NCBI GenBank assembly: GCA_020724265.1
Contig: DYHH01000001.1
Coordinates: forward strand, 254,674 to 318,673
DNA from: Melioribacter roseus
GTDB lineage: Bacteria > Bacteroidota > Ignavibacteria > Ignavibacteriales > Melioribacteraceae
Reading direction: 5' to 3'
Length of the DNA: 64,000 bases
In this document: in pieces, positions 39,587 to 47,896 of the stretch
Numbering within the stretch: position 1 is the first letter of the stretch
Layout: each line of letters begins with the position of its first letter
Notes under the pieces: model-generated
What the model saw: the letters and a program-made list of their open reading frames with translations, nothing else
The model's database searches: none
Told to the model about the DNA's origin: nothing
Program-made: the position numbers and the translations under genes

Positions 39587-40410
39587 TATTCATCCTCCTT
39601 CTCTGGTACTTTTAGATCTCCGAGCGGATAGAATGAGAACATATTTTCTTCCATCCATTTATTAGATTCGACCGGTGTCATTTTCCAGTTAGACGGACAA
39701 TTTGATACTATTTCAACAAATGATAATCCCTTCTCTCTCTTTTGATATTGAAAGCCATTTAGAATTGCTTTTTTTGCTCTTCTAACATTTTTCGGGTTGT
39801 TCACAGCAACACGAGTACAATAATAAACTCCCGGTAATTGAGCAATCAATTCAGTGATTTTTAATGGATTACCCATAATTTTAACATCTCTTCCAAATGG
39901 AGTTGTAGTTGATTTCATTCCTTCTAAAGTAGTTGGCGCCATTTGACCGCCGGTCATTCCGTAAATGCCATTATTGATAAATACAATAAGTATGTTTTCA
40001 CCTCTATTGCATGTATGAAGTGTTTCACCTGTTCCAATTGCGGCTAAGTCACCATCCCCTTGATAAGAAAAAACATATTTTTCAGGTAAAACTCTTTTAA
40101 TGCCGGTAGCAACCGCAGAAGCACGTCCATGTGCAGCTTCTGACATATCAATATTCAGATAATTATATGCAAAAACCGAGCATCCTACGGGAGCAACACC
40201 TATAGTATCTTCTTGAATATCAAGTTCGTCAATAGCTTCGGCTATCAATCTATGAGCAACTCCATGTCCGCAACCGGGACAATAATGCATCGGAGTATCG
40301 AGCAAAGTATCGGGTTTCTCGTAAACAAGATTATCGTTGATACAGATACTTTCTTCGGCAATTACTTCTTCGTAATGTTTTTCTTCTTCTATCATTCTTT
40401 TTTCATTCAT
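39586..40410 (-). CDS. korB: 2-oxoacid:ferredoxin oxidoreductase, beta (TPP-binding) subunit
   Basis: 274 residues. Thiamine diphosphate binding is shown by GDGDLAAIGTGE, with NNGIYGMTGGQ downstream, the usual GDG...N pattern. MHYCPGCGHGVAHRLI near residue 42 is the family N-terminal signature. The enzyme oxidatively decarboxylates a 2-oxoacid to an acyl-CoA while reducing ferredoxin. The gene overlaps alpha by 4 bp and gamma by 1 bp. Confidence 0.92.
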   Translation of the reverse strand: MNEKRMIEEEKHYEEVIAEESICINDNLVYEKPDTLLDTPMHYCPGCGHGVAHRLIAEAIDELDIQEDTIGVAPVGCSVFAYNYLNIDMSEAAHGRASAVATGIKRVLPEKYVFSYQGDGDLAAIGTGETLHTCNRGENILIVFINNGIYGMTGGQMAPTTLEGMKSTTTPFGRDVKIMGNPLKITELIAQLPGVYYCTRVAVNNPKNVRRAKKAILNGFQYQKREKGLSFVEIVSNCPSNWKMTPVESNKWMEENMFSFYPLGDLKVPEKEDE

Positions 40411-41486
40411 GCCGGAACTCCCACAAATTTTTCTTCAATTTTTTCTAATATTTCTTCCGGAGAAGGAACAACTCCACCCATTCTTCCGTGAAATTCAACA
40501 GGTACTTTTCCGTTGACTGCAAGCCGAATATCTTCAACCATTTGTCCTGCATTCATTTCTACATCAAGTATGCCTTTAATTTGTTTTGTATAGCTATCTA
40601 TTTGTTTATAGGGAAACGGGAAAAGTGTTTGCGGTCTGAAAACACCTACTTTAAATCCTTTTTCGCGAGCAAGCATTGCAGCTTTTTGACATATTCTTGC
40701 AACCAAACCAAAAGCCGTAATCATATATTCAGCATCTTCCATAGCAAATTCTTCAAACCTAATTTCTTCTTCTTCAATTTTTTTGTATTTCGCTTGAAGA
40801 TGTAGATTGATTTCTTCCATTTTATCCGGTTGAATATGTAATGAAGTAATAACATTTCTTTCGCGATCTTTTGTCTTTCCAATAGTAGCCCACTTTTCAA
40901 TACCATTAACAGTTTCTCTGGGTAATTGTTCAAATAATTCTACTTTTTCCATCATCTGCCCTAATGCGCCGTCAGTAAGCATCATAACTGGATTGCGCCA
41001 CTTAAATGCTAAATCGAATCCGAGTTTAACATAATCAACCATTTCCTGAACTGTGGAAGGAGCCAACACAATCATTTTATAATCACCATGTCCACCACCT
41101 TTTACGGATTGATAGTAATCACCTTGTGATGGTTGAATTGTACCTAAACCGGGACCACCTCTAACTACATTTACTAATAGGCAAGGCAACTCAGCACAAG
41201 CAATATAAGAAATACCTTCCTGCATAAGGCTTATACCAGGAGATGAAGATGAGGTCATAACTTTTTTACCTGCACCAGCAGCACCGTAAATCATATTAAT
41301 TGCAGCAATTTCACTCTCTGCTTGCAGAATTACCATTCCGGTTTTTTGATATGCAAAGTTGGTTAAGTATTCCAGTACTTCAGATTGCGGTGTAATCGGA
41401 TAACCGAAGTATGCATCGGCACCGGCTCTAATAGCGGCTTCTGCCATAGCTTCGTTACCCTTCATTAATTTTAGTTCTTTTTTCAT
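40407..41486 (-). CDS. korA: 2-oxoacid:ferredoxin oxidoreductase, alpha subunit
   Basis: 359 residues. The N-terminus KLMKGNEAMAEAAIRAG followed by DAYFGYPITPQSEVLEYL is the pyrimidine-binding domain of the family and resembles proteins annotated as VorB (3-methyl-2-oxobutanoate dehydrogenase). GGGHGDYKMIVLAPSTVQE lies in the middle, and a transketolase C-like domain ends the chain. It overlaps the ferredoxin-like and beta genes by 4 bp each. The physiological substrate may be 2-oxoglutarate or branched-chain 2-oxoacids. Confidence 0.9.
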   Translation of the reverse strand: MKKELKLMKGNEAMAEAAIRAGADAYFGYPITPQSEVLEYLTNFAYQKTGMVILQAESEIAAINMIYGAAGAGKKVMTSSSSPGISLMQEGISYIACAELPCLLVNVVRGGPGLGTIQPSQGDYYQSVKGGGHGDYKMIVLAPSTVQEMVDYVKLGFDLAFKWRNPVMMLTDGALGQMMEKVELFEQLPRETVNGIEKWATIGKTKDRERNVITSLHIQPDKMEEINLHLQAKYKKIEEEEIRFEEFAMEDAEYMITAFGLVARICQKAAMLAREKGFKVGVFRPQTLFPFPYKQIDSYTKQIKGILDVEMNAGQMVEDIRLAVNGKVPVEFHGRMGGVVPSPEEILEKIEEKFVGVPA

Positions 41487-41770
41487 TCGCTCACCGTAAT
41501 ATTAATATCTTTAGAAACATTTGAAATGGTTGCAAGGTGTACTTTCTTTTTATCAACCTTGCGATAAACTTTGATAATTCCTTCGGGACAAACTAACGCA
41601 CAGTTCATACAGCCGGTGCAGTTATCTTCAATTTTGACAATGTAATGATACCCTTTATTGTTAATCTTGCGTGACGCTTCAAGTGAATCTTGCGGGCAAG
41701 CAACAACACATAATTCGCATCCCTTACATTTTTCGATATCGATTAGTATATCCCCTTTTACTTTTGCCAT
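41483..41770 (-). CDS. korD: 2-oxoacid:ferredoxin oxidoreductase, delta (4Fe-4S) subunit
   Basis: 95 residues. Two 4Fe-4S motifs are present: CKGCELCVVACP and CTGCMNCALVCP. It relays electrons from the TPP site to soluble ferredoxin. It is the first gene of the delta-alpha-beta-gamma operon, with AGAGGTAATT before its ATG. The 352 bp region upstream, shared with the divergent subtilase gene, should hold the operon promoter. Confidence 0.93.
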   Translation of the reverse strand: MAKVKGDILIDIEKCKGCELCVVACPQDSLEASRKINNKGYHYIVKIEDNCTGCMNCALVCPEGIIKVYRKVDKKKVHLATISNVSKDINITVSE

Positions 41771-42122
41771 AATTACCTCTTTTGGTAAATAGTATAATTA
41801 GTCTTTTTTATTTCAGATACCTAACACTTATTTTATAGCAGAGAACGTACCAAAAATAATGATGACTATTCTCGGTTTAATTCAATTAAAGCTAATTTTC
41901 ATTAATTAATTAGTGAATAATTTTCAATTATGAGAAGAGTTTTCTTGTAAAAAAGGAAAATTTATAAACCGATTCCAAATTATTTCAAAGCTATGATACT
42001 TGATCTAAATATACAAATTATAAATCGTGTCATTGCCCAAAAATAATGACAACAAGTTTTTTATTTCCTCTTGTAAGAATTATTCTTATCTTCACAAAAA
42101 ATTAAATTAGAGAGAGAAAGCA
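41771..42122. other. Divergent intergenic region between korD and the subtilase gene
   Basis: 352 bp, very AT-rich, with no gene that I can support. The 13-mer CCAAAAATAATGA occurs twice, at 41850-41862 and 42037-42049. The second copy lies in an inverted repeat GTCATT-N10-AATGAC (42029-42050). These may be regulator sites but could be chance in such sequence. A ribosome site (TTAGAGAGAG) precedes the subtilase ATG. Confidence 0.5.
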
Positions 42123-45100
42123 ATGAAAAAATTTTTTAGAGTACTTATACTTTGCTTTATACTTCCATTAAATATTCTCTTTTCTCAATTGACAGATAAT
42201 GAACTTCGGAAAATTGACCCAAGTCTGCACAGTTTATTAAAAGAACAAATCGATGAAAAAATTACTAAGGAAAGTATATTTCTTACAACAATAGAAATTG
42301 AATCGATAACTTCCAAAAATGCTTTTGGTGAATCAGTATATGGTCTTATTGTTCACACAAAAAATCCTATGTCATTGATTTCCGAAGGAATAATAATAAA
42401 TTCTTTATACGATAATATAATTACTGCAAGAGTGACAAAAGATCAGATAGTAAAATTAGCTCAGAATTCTGATGTAATTTTTATTTCTCCCGGAGAAGTA
42501 TTCTACACAACCAATGATGTTGCCGGTGGACTAATTGGTTCTGATTTAATACATAACGGTTACATAAATGAGACATCTTATGAAGGAGCAGGGGTAATCG
42601 TTTGTATAATTGATACCGGGATTGATTGGGAACATTTAGATTTTCGAGATCCGGCAAATGATGCAATTAGTAGAATTCTTTACATATGGGATCAAACATT
42701 AACTGCTATCGGAGGAGAAACTACCCCAGCGGCTCGTGGCGGTGATTTTTCCACGTTAAATTATGGTGTTGAATATTCAAAAGCTCAAATTGAGGATGAG
42801 ATTGATGGTAGTCCTGCTGGTTTTGTTCGTCAAGAAGATACCAATGGTCATGGAACTCATGTTGCCGGATCAGCTGCGGGTAATGGAGCAGCACTTAGTA
42901 CACGAAAATATGCAGGAATTGCACCTAAAGCTGATATACTCGTGATAAAATCCGGCAATGGTACTTTTTCCAATTCAAATTTAATTGATGCTTTAACTTA
43001 TGCAAAAGCAGTAGCAGATGATGAAAACAAACCAATAGTTGTAAATATGAGCCTCGGCGGTCATTCTAATGCGCATGATGGAACAAGTGCAATTGAACAA
43101 GCTGTAGATACGTTTGTTGATAATGGTAGAATTGCTGTTATTTCCGCCGGTAATGATGGAAGTAATAATATTCACATTAATGGAACACTGCCGGCTTCCG
43201 GTACTACTGATATTAATTTCAGTGTTCCATCATATTCTCCAACACCTGGGACTGATAATGATTTTTTTTATTTTAAAGTTTGGCTTGATAATAACACTGA
43301 TGTAACTGCAAATGTTACATCTCCAAACGCTGTTACATATTCAAGAAATGCCGGTGAATCTGGAACGGGTGGAGATGATTCGGATGGTGCAATTTATTTA
43401 GAGAATTTAGTAGATGTTAACAATTCAGATCGGTATATTCTATTAATAGTTGACGATAATGATGCTTCAAAAACACCAGCAGTAGGAACTTGGACATTAC
43501 AGATTCAGAACAATACAGGCTCAAGTGTAGATTATCATGGGTGGTTATATTCTACATCAATTAGTACTTCATTAATTGGCGGTAATTCAAATTATACTGT
43601 CGGAAGTCCTGGAACTGCTAATGAAGCAATTACAATAGGTTCTTATGTCAGCAGATGGAGATGGAATTCATCGGACGGGGGTTTTTATTCTTACTCCGGG
43701 ACTGATTATTCTGATGATATTTCCTCATTCAGTAGCATTGGACCAACCCGTGACAGCAGGCAAAAACCTGACTTAACTGGTCCGGGTCAAGCTATAGTGT
43801 CTTCTTTGTCCTCGCATATAGCTAGTCCTACAGCTTCTAGTATAGTCCCAGGTGATAAACACATAAGGAATCAGGGTACAAGTATGTCTGCTCCAGTTGT
43901 AGCTGGAGCAGTTGCTCTATTACTAGAGCAAAATAACTCCTTATCAGGTTCAACGGTAAAATCATTATTGACATCTAATACTGACACTGATACATATACA
44001 GGCGGAGGTTTGCCTGATTACACTTGGGGTTATGGTAAAGTAAATATTTTTAAAGCACTTGCTAAATCCATTAATTCCTCGTGGATACCAAACCAAGAAA
44101 TTTTAGCTTATGATGAATGGACAGGAAATAGCTTTGCCTCTTTGTCTGCTGGGGAATATGCTGCTGTAAGGTATTCACCCTCCATATCAGGATCTGTTAC
44201 GGGTGCATTTTTTCATCCACATGACGTTTCAAACATAACAAGTGATATTTCATTTGAGATTTGGTCAGATAATAGTGGTATGCCTGATTCAAAAATGGGG
44301 AGCACTGTAACATTTGATAAAGATAATTTACTACTTTTTAGCTGGAACTATATTAATCTAGTTGGCACTGGTGTGAGTATCACCTCCGGTACAGATTATC
44401 ATCTTGTTATGTACTACCCAACTGGAACCGAGTTAAGAATACTTATGGATGCGTCATCAAGTGATGGTCGTTCAAGTGGAAATTTAGGCGGTGGTTGGGG
44501 ATCCTATGTTAGCAATGATTTTAGAATGAGGATGATAGTATCAGAAGAAAGCTCAGCACTTCCAGTTGAACTTGTCGCTTTCTCTGCCGAACTAATTGAC
44601 AACAAAGTTAGATTGGAATGGGAAACTGCAATGGAAATTAACAATTATGGTTTTGATATTGAAAGAAGGATAGTAGATGCAACTAATCAGAATGATTGGA
44701 ATAAAATTGGATTCGTTTTGGGTAACGGAACATCAGCTTCGAGCAAATACTATGAATTTATCGATGAGTTCCCACCTGCAGAATTTTTAGAATATCGTTT
44801 AAAGCAGATTGATTCGGATGGTAGTTATGAATATTATACACTTACAGCAAAAGTTGATGCTTCAACAATTACCGGCATTGCTGAAAATATTCCTAATGAA
44901 TTTGCATTGCATCAAAACTATCCAAATCCCTTTAACCCCAGCACAACAATAAAATTTGATCTACCCGAAAAATCAAATGTCTCGATTGTTATATATAATG
45001 TACTTGGACAGACAATCAGTACACTTTTAAATGAAGAATTGAATGCCGGGTATCATGAAGTGAAATTTAGTGCTGAGAATTTATCATCAAACATATATTT

Positions 45101-45158
45101 TTATAGGATTAAAACCGATAATAATGTTGCAGTAAAGAAAATGATGGTAATTAAGTAG
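42123..45158 (+). CDS. Secreted subtilisin-like (S8) serine protease with type IX sorting domain
   Basis: 1011 residues. A signal peptide (about residues 1-22, ending LFSQ) is followed by a propeptide-like region. The subtilase domain has Asp164 in IIDTGIDWEH, His243 in NGHGTHVAG and Ser587 in GTSMSAPVVAG. A large insertion between His and Ser (about residues 340-520) includes a beta-rich domain. After a further beta-sandwich and an FN3-like module (PVELVAFSAELIDNKVRLEWE) the last 90 residues are a type IX secretion sorting domain (NYPNPFNPSTTIKF ... MMVIK). It should be exported across the outer membrane and anchored or released. No T9SS machinery gene is in the window. Confidence 0.94.
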   Translation: MKKFFRVLILCFILPLNILFSQLTDNELRKIDPSLHSLLKEQIDEKITKESIFLTTIEIESITSKNAFGESVYGLIVHTKNPMSLISEGIIINSLYDNIITARVTKDQIVKLAQNSDVIFISPGEVFYTTNDVAGGLIGSDLIHNGYINETSYEGAGVIVCIIDTGIDWEHLDFRDPANDAISRILYIWDQTLTAIGGETTPAARGGDFSTLNYGVEYSKAQIEDEIDGSPAGFVRQEDTNGHGTHVAGSAAGNGAALSTRKYAGIAPKADILVIKSGNGTFSNSNLIDALTYAKAVADDENKPIVVNMSLGGHSNAHDGTSAIEQAVDTFVDNGRIAVISAGNDGSNNIHINGTLPASGTTDINFSVPSYSPTPGTDNDFFYFKVWLDNNTDVTANVTSPNAVTYSRNAGESGTGGDDSDGAIYLENLVDVNNSDRYILLIVDDNDASKTPAVGTWTLQIQNNTGSSVDYHGWLYSTSISTSLIGGNSNYTVGSPGTANEAITIGSYVSRWRWNSSDGGFYSYSGTDYSDDISSFSSIGPTRDSRQKPDLTGPGQAIVSSLSSHIASPTASSIVPGDKHIRNQGTSMSAPVVAGAVALLLEQNNSLSGSTVKSLLTSNTDTDTYTGGGLPDYTWGYGKVNIFKALAKSINSSWIPNQEILAYDEWTGNSFASLSAGEYAAVRYSPSISGSVTGAFFHPHDVSNITSDISFEIWSDNSGMPDSKMGSTVTFDKDNLLLFSWNYINLVGTGVSITSGTDYHLVMYYPTGTELRILMDASSSDGRSSGNLGGGWGSYVSNDFRMRMIVSEESSALPVELVAFSAELIDNKVRLEWETAMEINNYGFDIERRIVDATNQNDWNKIGFVLGNGTSASSKYYEFIDEFPPAEFLEYRLKQIDSDGSYEYYTLTAKVDASTITGIAENIPNEFALHQNYPNPFNPSTTIKFDLPEKSNVSIVIYNVLGQTISTLLNEELNAGYHEVKFSAENLSSNIYFYRIKTDNNVAVKKMMVIK

Positions 45159-45170
45159 ATGTGTTTAAAT

Positions 45171-45207
45171 TTACCCATCGATAGATATGGGAATTATCGA
45201 TGGGTAA
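45171..45207. terminator. Bidirectional terminator between subtilase and lipA
   Basis: A perfect 13 bp stem, TTACCCATCGATA with TATCGATGGGTAA, and an 11-base loop lie between convergent genes 52 bp apart. There is no long T-tract on either side, but stem stability and position support a terminator. Confidence 0.7.
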
Positions 45208-45210
45208 TAA

Positions 45211-46116
45211 TTAAATCAATCTCGCATGTTTATCTGCGTGGTAGGAACTTCTCACAAGTGGTGATGATTCAACTGCTTTGAATCCTAATTCCAGTCCAAA
45301 ATCTTTATATTCTTTGAATTCATCAAGAGTTACAAATCTATCTACAGGCAAGTGATTTTTTGTCGGTTGCAGGTACTGTCCGATAGTCATAATATCACAA
45401 CCGCTATTATAAAGATCTTCCATTAATTCAATCACTTCTTCTTTCTTCTCACCTATTCCAACCATTATTCCGCTTTTGGTTCTTAAGCCTTTTTCCTTAA
45501 ACCATGTTATCAATGCCAAACTTCTTGAATATTTTGCTTGAGGACGTACAGCATGGTATAATCTGTTTACTGTCTCTAAATTGTGATTAAGAATATCTGG
45601 CGGCTGTTGCATTATTATTTCAAAGGCGTGTTCTTCTCCTTTAAAATCCGGGATAAGAATCTCAATAGTTGTTTCCGGCATTTTCTCACGAATTAATCTA
45701 TTTGTTTCGGTAAAGATTGATGCACCGCCGTCTTTCAATTCATCTCTGTTCACGGAAGTAATAACAACATGTCTTAGTTTTAATTGCTCAACAGATTCTG
45801 CAACTCTTCTCGGTTCATCTAAGTCAAGCTCTGTCGGTAACCCGAGTTTAACATTACAGAAACCACAGCTTCTTGTACAAGTATCTCCCAAAATCATAAA
45901 TGTGGCTGTTCTTGCATTCCAGCATTCGGCAATGTTAGGACAACGAGCTTCTTCGCAAACTGTATTCAATTTTGAATTACGCATCAATTGATGCACATCT
46001 TTATAATTTTGTCCGCTCGGTAATCTTACTTTTAGCCATTCAGGTCTTTTTCCTAAAGGGATTCTTTCCTTTTCTAATGTCTCTGCATATTTTTTTTGAT
46101 GCTGATTGATTTTCAT
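45211..46116 (-). CDS. lipA: Lipoyl synthase
   Basis: 301 residues. The auxiliary cluster cysteines are in VCEEARCPNIAEC (Cys54, 59, 65) and the radical-SAM cluster in CTRSCGFC (Cys80, 84, 87). The C-terminal RSSYHA contains the conserved Arg-Ser-Ser-Tyr. LipA inserts two sulfurs into octanoyl chains on lipoyl domains. It is the last gene of the dehydrogenase group and is separated from the E2 gene by an unusual 130 bp hairpin-forming spacer. Confidence 0.97.
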   Translation of the reverse strand: MKINQHQKKYAETLEKERIPLGKRPEWLKVRLPSGQNYKDVHQLMRNSKLNTVCEEARCPNIAECWNARTATFMILGDTCTRSCGFCNVKLGLPTELDLDEPRRVAESVEQLKLRHVVITSVNRDELKDGGASIFTETNRLIREKMPETTIEILIPDFKGEEHAFEIIMQQPPDILNHNLETVNRLYHAVRPQAKYSRSLALITWFKEKGLRTKSGIMVGIGEKKEEVIELMEDLYNSGCDIMTIGQYLQPTKNHLPVDRFVTLDEFKEYKDFGLELGFKAVESSPLVRSSYHADKHARLI

Positions 46117-46129
46117 AATTTCCTTTTAA

Positions 46130-46223
46130 TTCTTAATCCTAATCATGCTCTTAATCTTAATCGCTTTCAATAAATATAAAATCATATTGAGATAAAGATT
46201 AAGATTATGATTAAGAGTAAGAT
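46130..46223. repeat. Large inverted repeat made of degenerate GATTAA hexamers
   Basis: The right arm (46191-46223) reads in 6-bp steps GATAAA, GATTAA, GATTAT, GATTAA, GAGTAA, GAT. The left arm (46130-46162) is the inverse, with units GATTAA, GATTAA, GAGCAT, GATTAG, GATTAA. Between them TCAATA (46167-46172) pairs with TATTGA (46185-46190), so the whole region can fold as one long imperfect hairpin. It lies between the E2 gene and lipA, contains no reading frame, and resembles the arms of the nuo cassette in design but not in sequence. Confidence 0.65.
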
Positions 46224-46246
46224 ATCCGCTTGAAGCGGGTATTTTA

Positions 46247-47872
46247 TTAAAAAATGGACATATCAAAATTTTCTAAAGTATTTTTAATCGATAATAAAAA
46301 CTTACCACCAAGCATACCGTCCACAAGTCGATGATCATGGCTAAGTGATAAATACATCATCGGTTTAACTGCAATTGTATCAACTCCATCAACCTCAACG
46401 GCTACAGGTTTCTTTGTAACCGCACCTACACCAAGGATTCCTACTTCCGGCTGATTTATTATCGGGGTACCAAATAATGAACCGAAAACACCGTAATTTG
46501 TAATAGTAAAAGTGCCGTCCATTATATCATCGGGAGTGAGTTTTTTATTTCTTGCTTTATCGCTCAGTTCAACCATTGATTTTGCAATTCCACGAATATT
46601 TTTTTCATCTGCTTTTTTAATATTAGGTACAATCAATCCGTTTGGTTCAACTGCAACTGCAATACCAAGATTAATATATTTTTTTACTACAATATTATTA
46701 CCGTCTATCGAAGCATTTATATAAGGGTATTCCTTCAGCGCTTTGATCACAGCATAAGAAATAAACGGCATATAAGTTAGTTTAAGACCTTCTGTTTCAA
46801 GGTATTTCTGTTTATTAGTTTGAATAAATTTATGAATCTTTGTCATATCAACTTCTAATACTGCCGTAACATGAACCGAAGTATCACGGCTATTTACCAT
46901 GTGGTACATAATTCTCTGTCGAATATTATCCATCGGAATTATCTCGACACCTTCACTTGCAGACCACGTAGGCTGCGAAGTTTCTTTCGACGTACTTTTT
47001 TGAATGACATCGGAAGATTTTTTCGGTTGTTGAGTTCTTGGAGCTGTTGCTTTACCGGATTTTCTATCTTCGATATACTTTAGAATATCATTTTTAGTTA
47101 CTCTCCCGTTTAATCCTGTTCCATCAATTGATTCTAATTCATCATAAGAGACATTTTCGGTATTTGCAATTTTCATTACCAAAGGTGAGTAAAATCTATC
47201 TGATGAAGCAACATCAGTTTTCTTCTCTACCGGTTTTTCTGTTTGCTTAACTTCTTCTTTCTTCTGCTCGGATTTTGATTCTTCATCTTTTACTTCAGTT
47301 TTCTTTTTAACAATACCGCCGCTTTTTGAAATTCGGGCAACAGTTTGACCAACTTCAACCGTTTCATTTTCACTAACTAATATTTCAGCAAGAACACCTT
47401 CTTCAGGAGCAGGTACTTCAGTATCAACTTTATCAGTGCTTATTTCAAAAATAATTTCATCTTTCTCAACTTTGTCACCTTCTTTTTTATGCCATTTTAT
47501 TATGGTTCCTTCCATAACAGATTCACCCATTTTAGGCATTGGTATATCAATAAGTTCTCCACCGACTTGTGTAGTTGATGATTCTTCTTTTGATTTTTCT
47601 TGTTCCGATTTAACCTCTTCTGCAGCAGCTTCACCGTCGGTTTCAATAATGGCAACAACTGCTCCGGCTTCAACTGTTTCATTTTCAAAAGCTTTAATAT
47701 CGGCAAGTACTCCGTTTTCCGGACTTGGAATTTCGGTGTCAACTTTATCGGTACTTATCTCGAAAATAATTTCATCTTTTTCTACTTTATCCCCTTTTTT
47801 CTTATGCCATTTGATAATCGTTCCTTCATTAACACTCTCTCCCATTTTGGGCATTACGACATCAACTTTCAT
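46247..47872 (-). CDS. 2-oxoacid dehydrogenase E2 (dihydrolipoyl acyltransferase), two lipoyl domains
   Basis: 541 residues. Two lipoyl domains carry the lipoyl-lysine motif EISTDKVDTE, with Lys43 and Lys148. Linkers rich in Lys, Glu and Ser join them to a peripheral-subunit-binding domain (about residues 228-265, YSPLVMKIANTENVSYDEL). The catalytic domain ends with SHDHRLVDGMLGG, holding the active-site His and Asp. It forms the core of a pyruvate or branched-chain 2-oxoacid dehydrogenase. The two lipoyl domains are almost identical in protein but have diverged at synonymous sites. The E1 gene ends 24 bp upstream. Confidence 0.93.
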   Translation of the reverse strand: MKVDVVMPKMGESVNEGTIIKWHKKKGDKVEKDEIIFEISTDKVDTEIPSPENGVLADIKAFENETVEAGAVVAIIETDGEAAAEEVKSEQEKSKEESSTTQVGGELIDIPMPKMGESVMEGTIIKWHKKEGDKVEKDEIIFEISTDKVDTEVPAPEEGVLAEILVSENETVEVGQTVARISKSGGIVKKKTEVKDEESKSEQKKEEVKQTEKPVEKKTDVASSDRFYSPLVMKIANTENVSYDELESIDGTGLNGRVTKNDILKYIEDRKSGKATAPRTQQPKKSSDVIQKSTSKETSQPTWSASEGVEIIPMDNIRQRIMYHMVNSRDTSVHVTAVLEVDMTKIHKFIQTNKQKYLETEGLKLTYMPFISYAVIKALKEYPYINASIDGNNIVVKKYINLGIAVAVEPNGLIVPNIKKADEKNIRGIAKSMVELSDKARNKKLTPDDIMDGTFTITNYGVFGSLFGTPIINQPEVGILGVGAVTKKPVAVEVDGVDTIAVKPMMYLSLSHDHRLVDGMLGGKFLLSIKNTLENFDMSIF

Positions 47873-47896
47873 TTTAATTTTCCTTTATATTCAATT

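Noticed and set aside
46222-46242. Hairpin ATATCCGC/GCGGGTAT as a terminator for the E2 gene
   Set aside because: No T-tract follows on the minus strand, and lipA lies downstream in the same direction; it may simply be the end of the larger hairpin region.
47436-47872. Recent tandem duplication of the lipoyl domain in E2
   Set aside because: The DNA of the two domains differs at many synonymous positions, so the duplication is old; multiple lipoyl domains are normal in E2 proteins.
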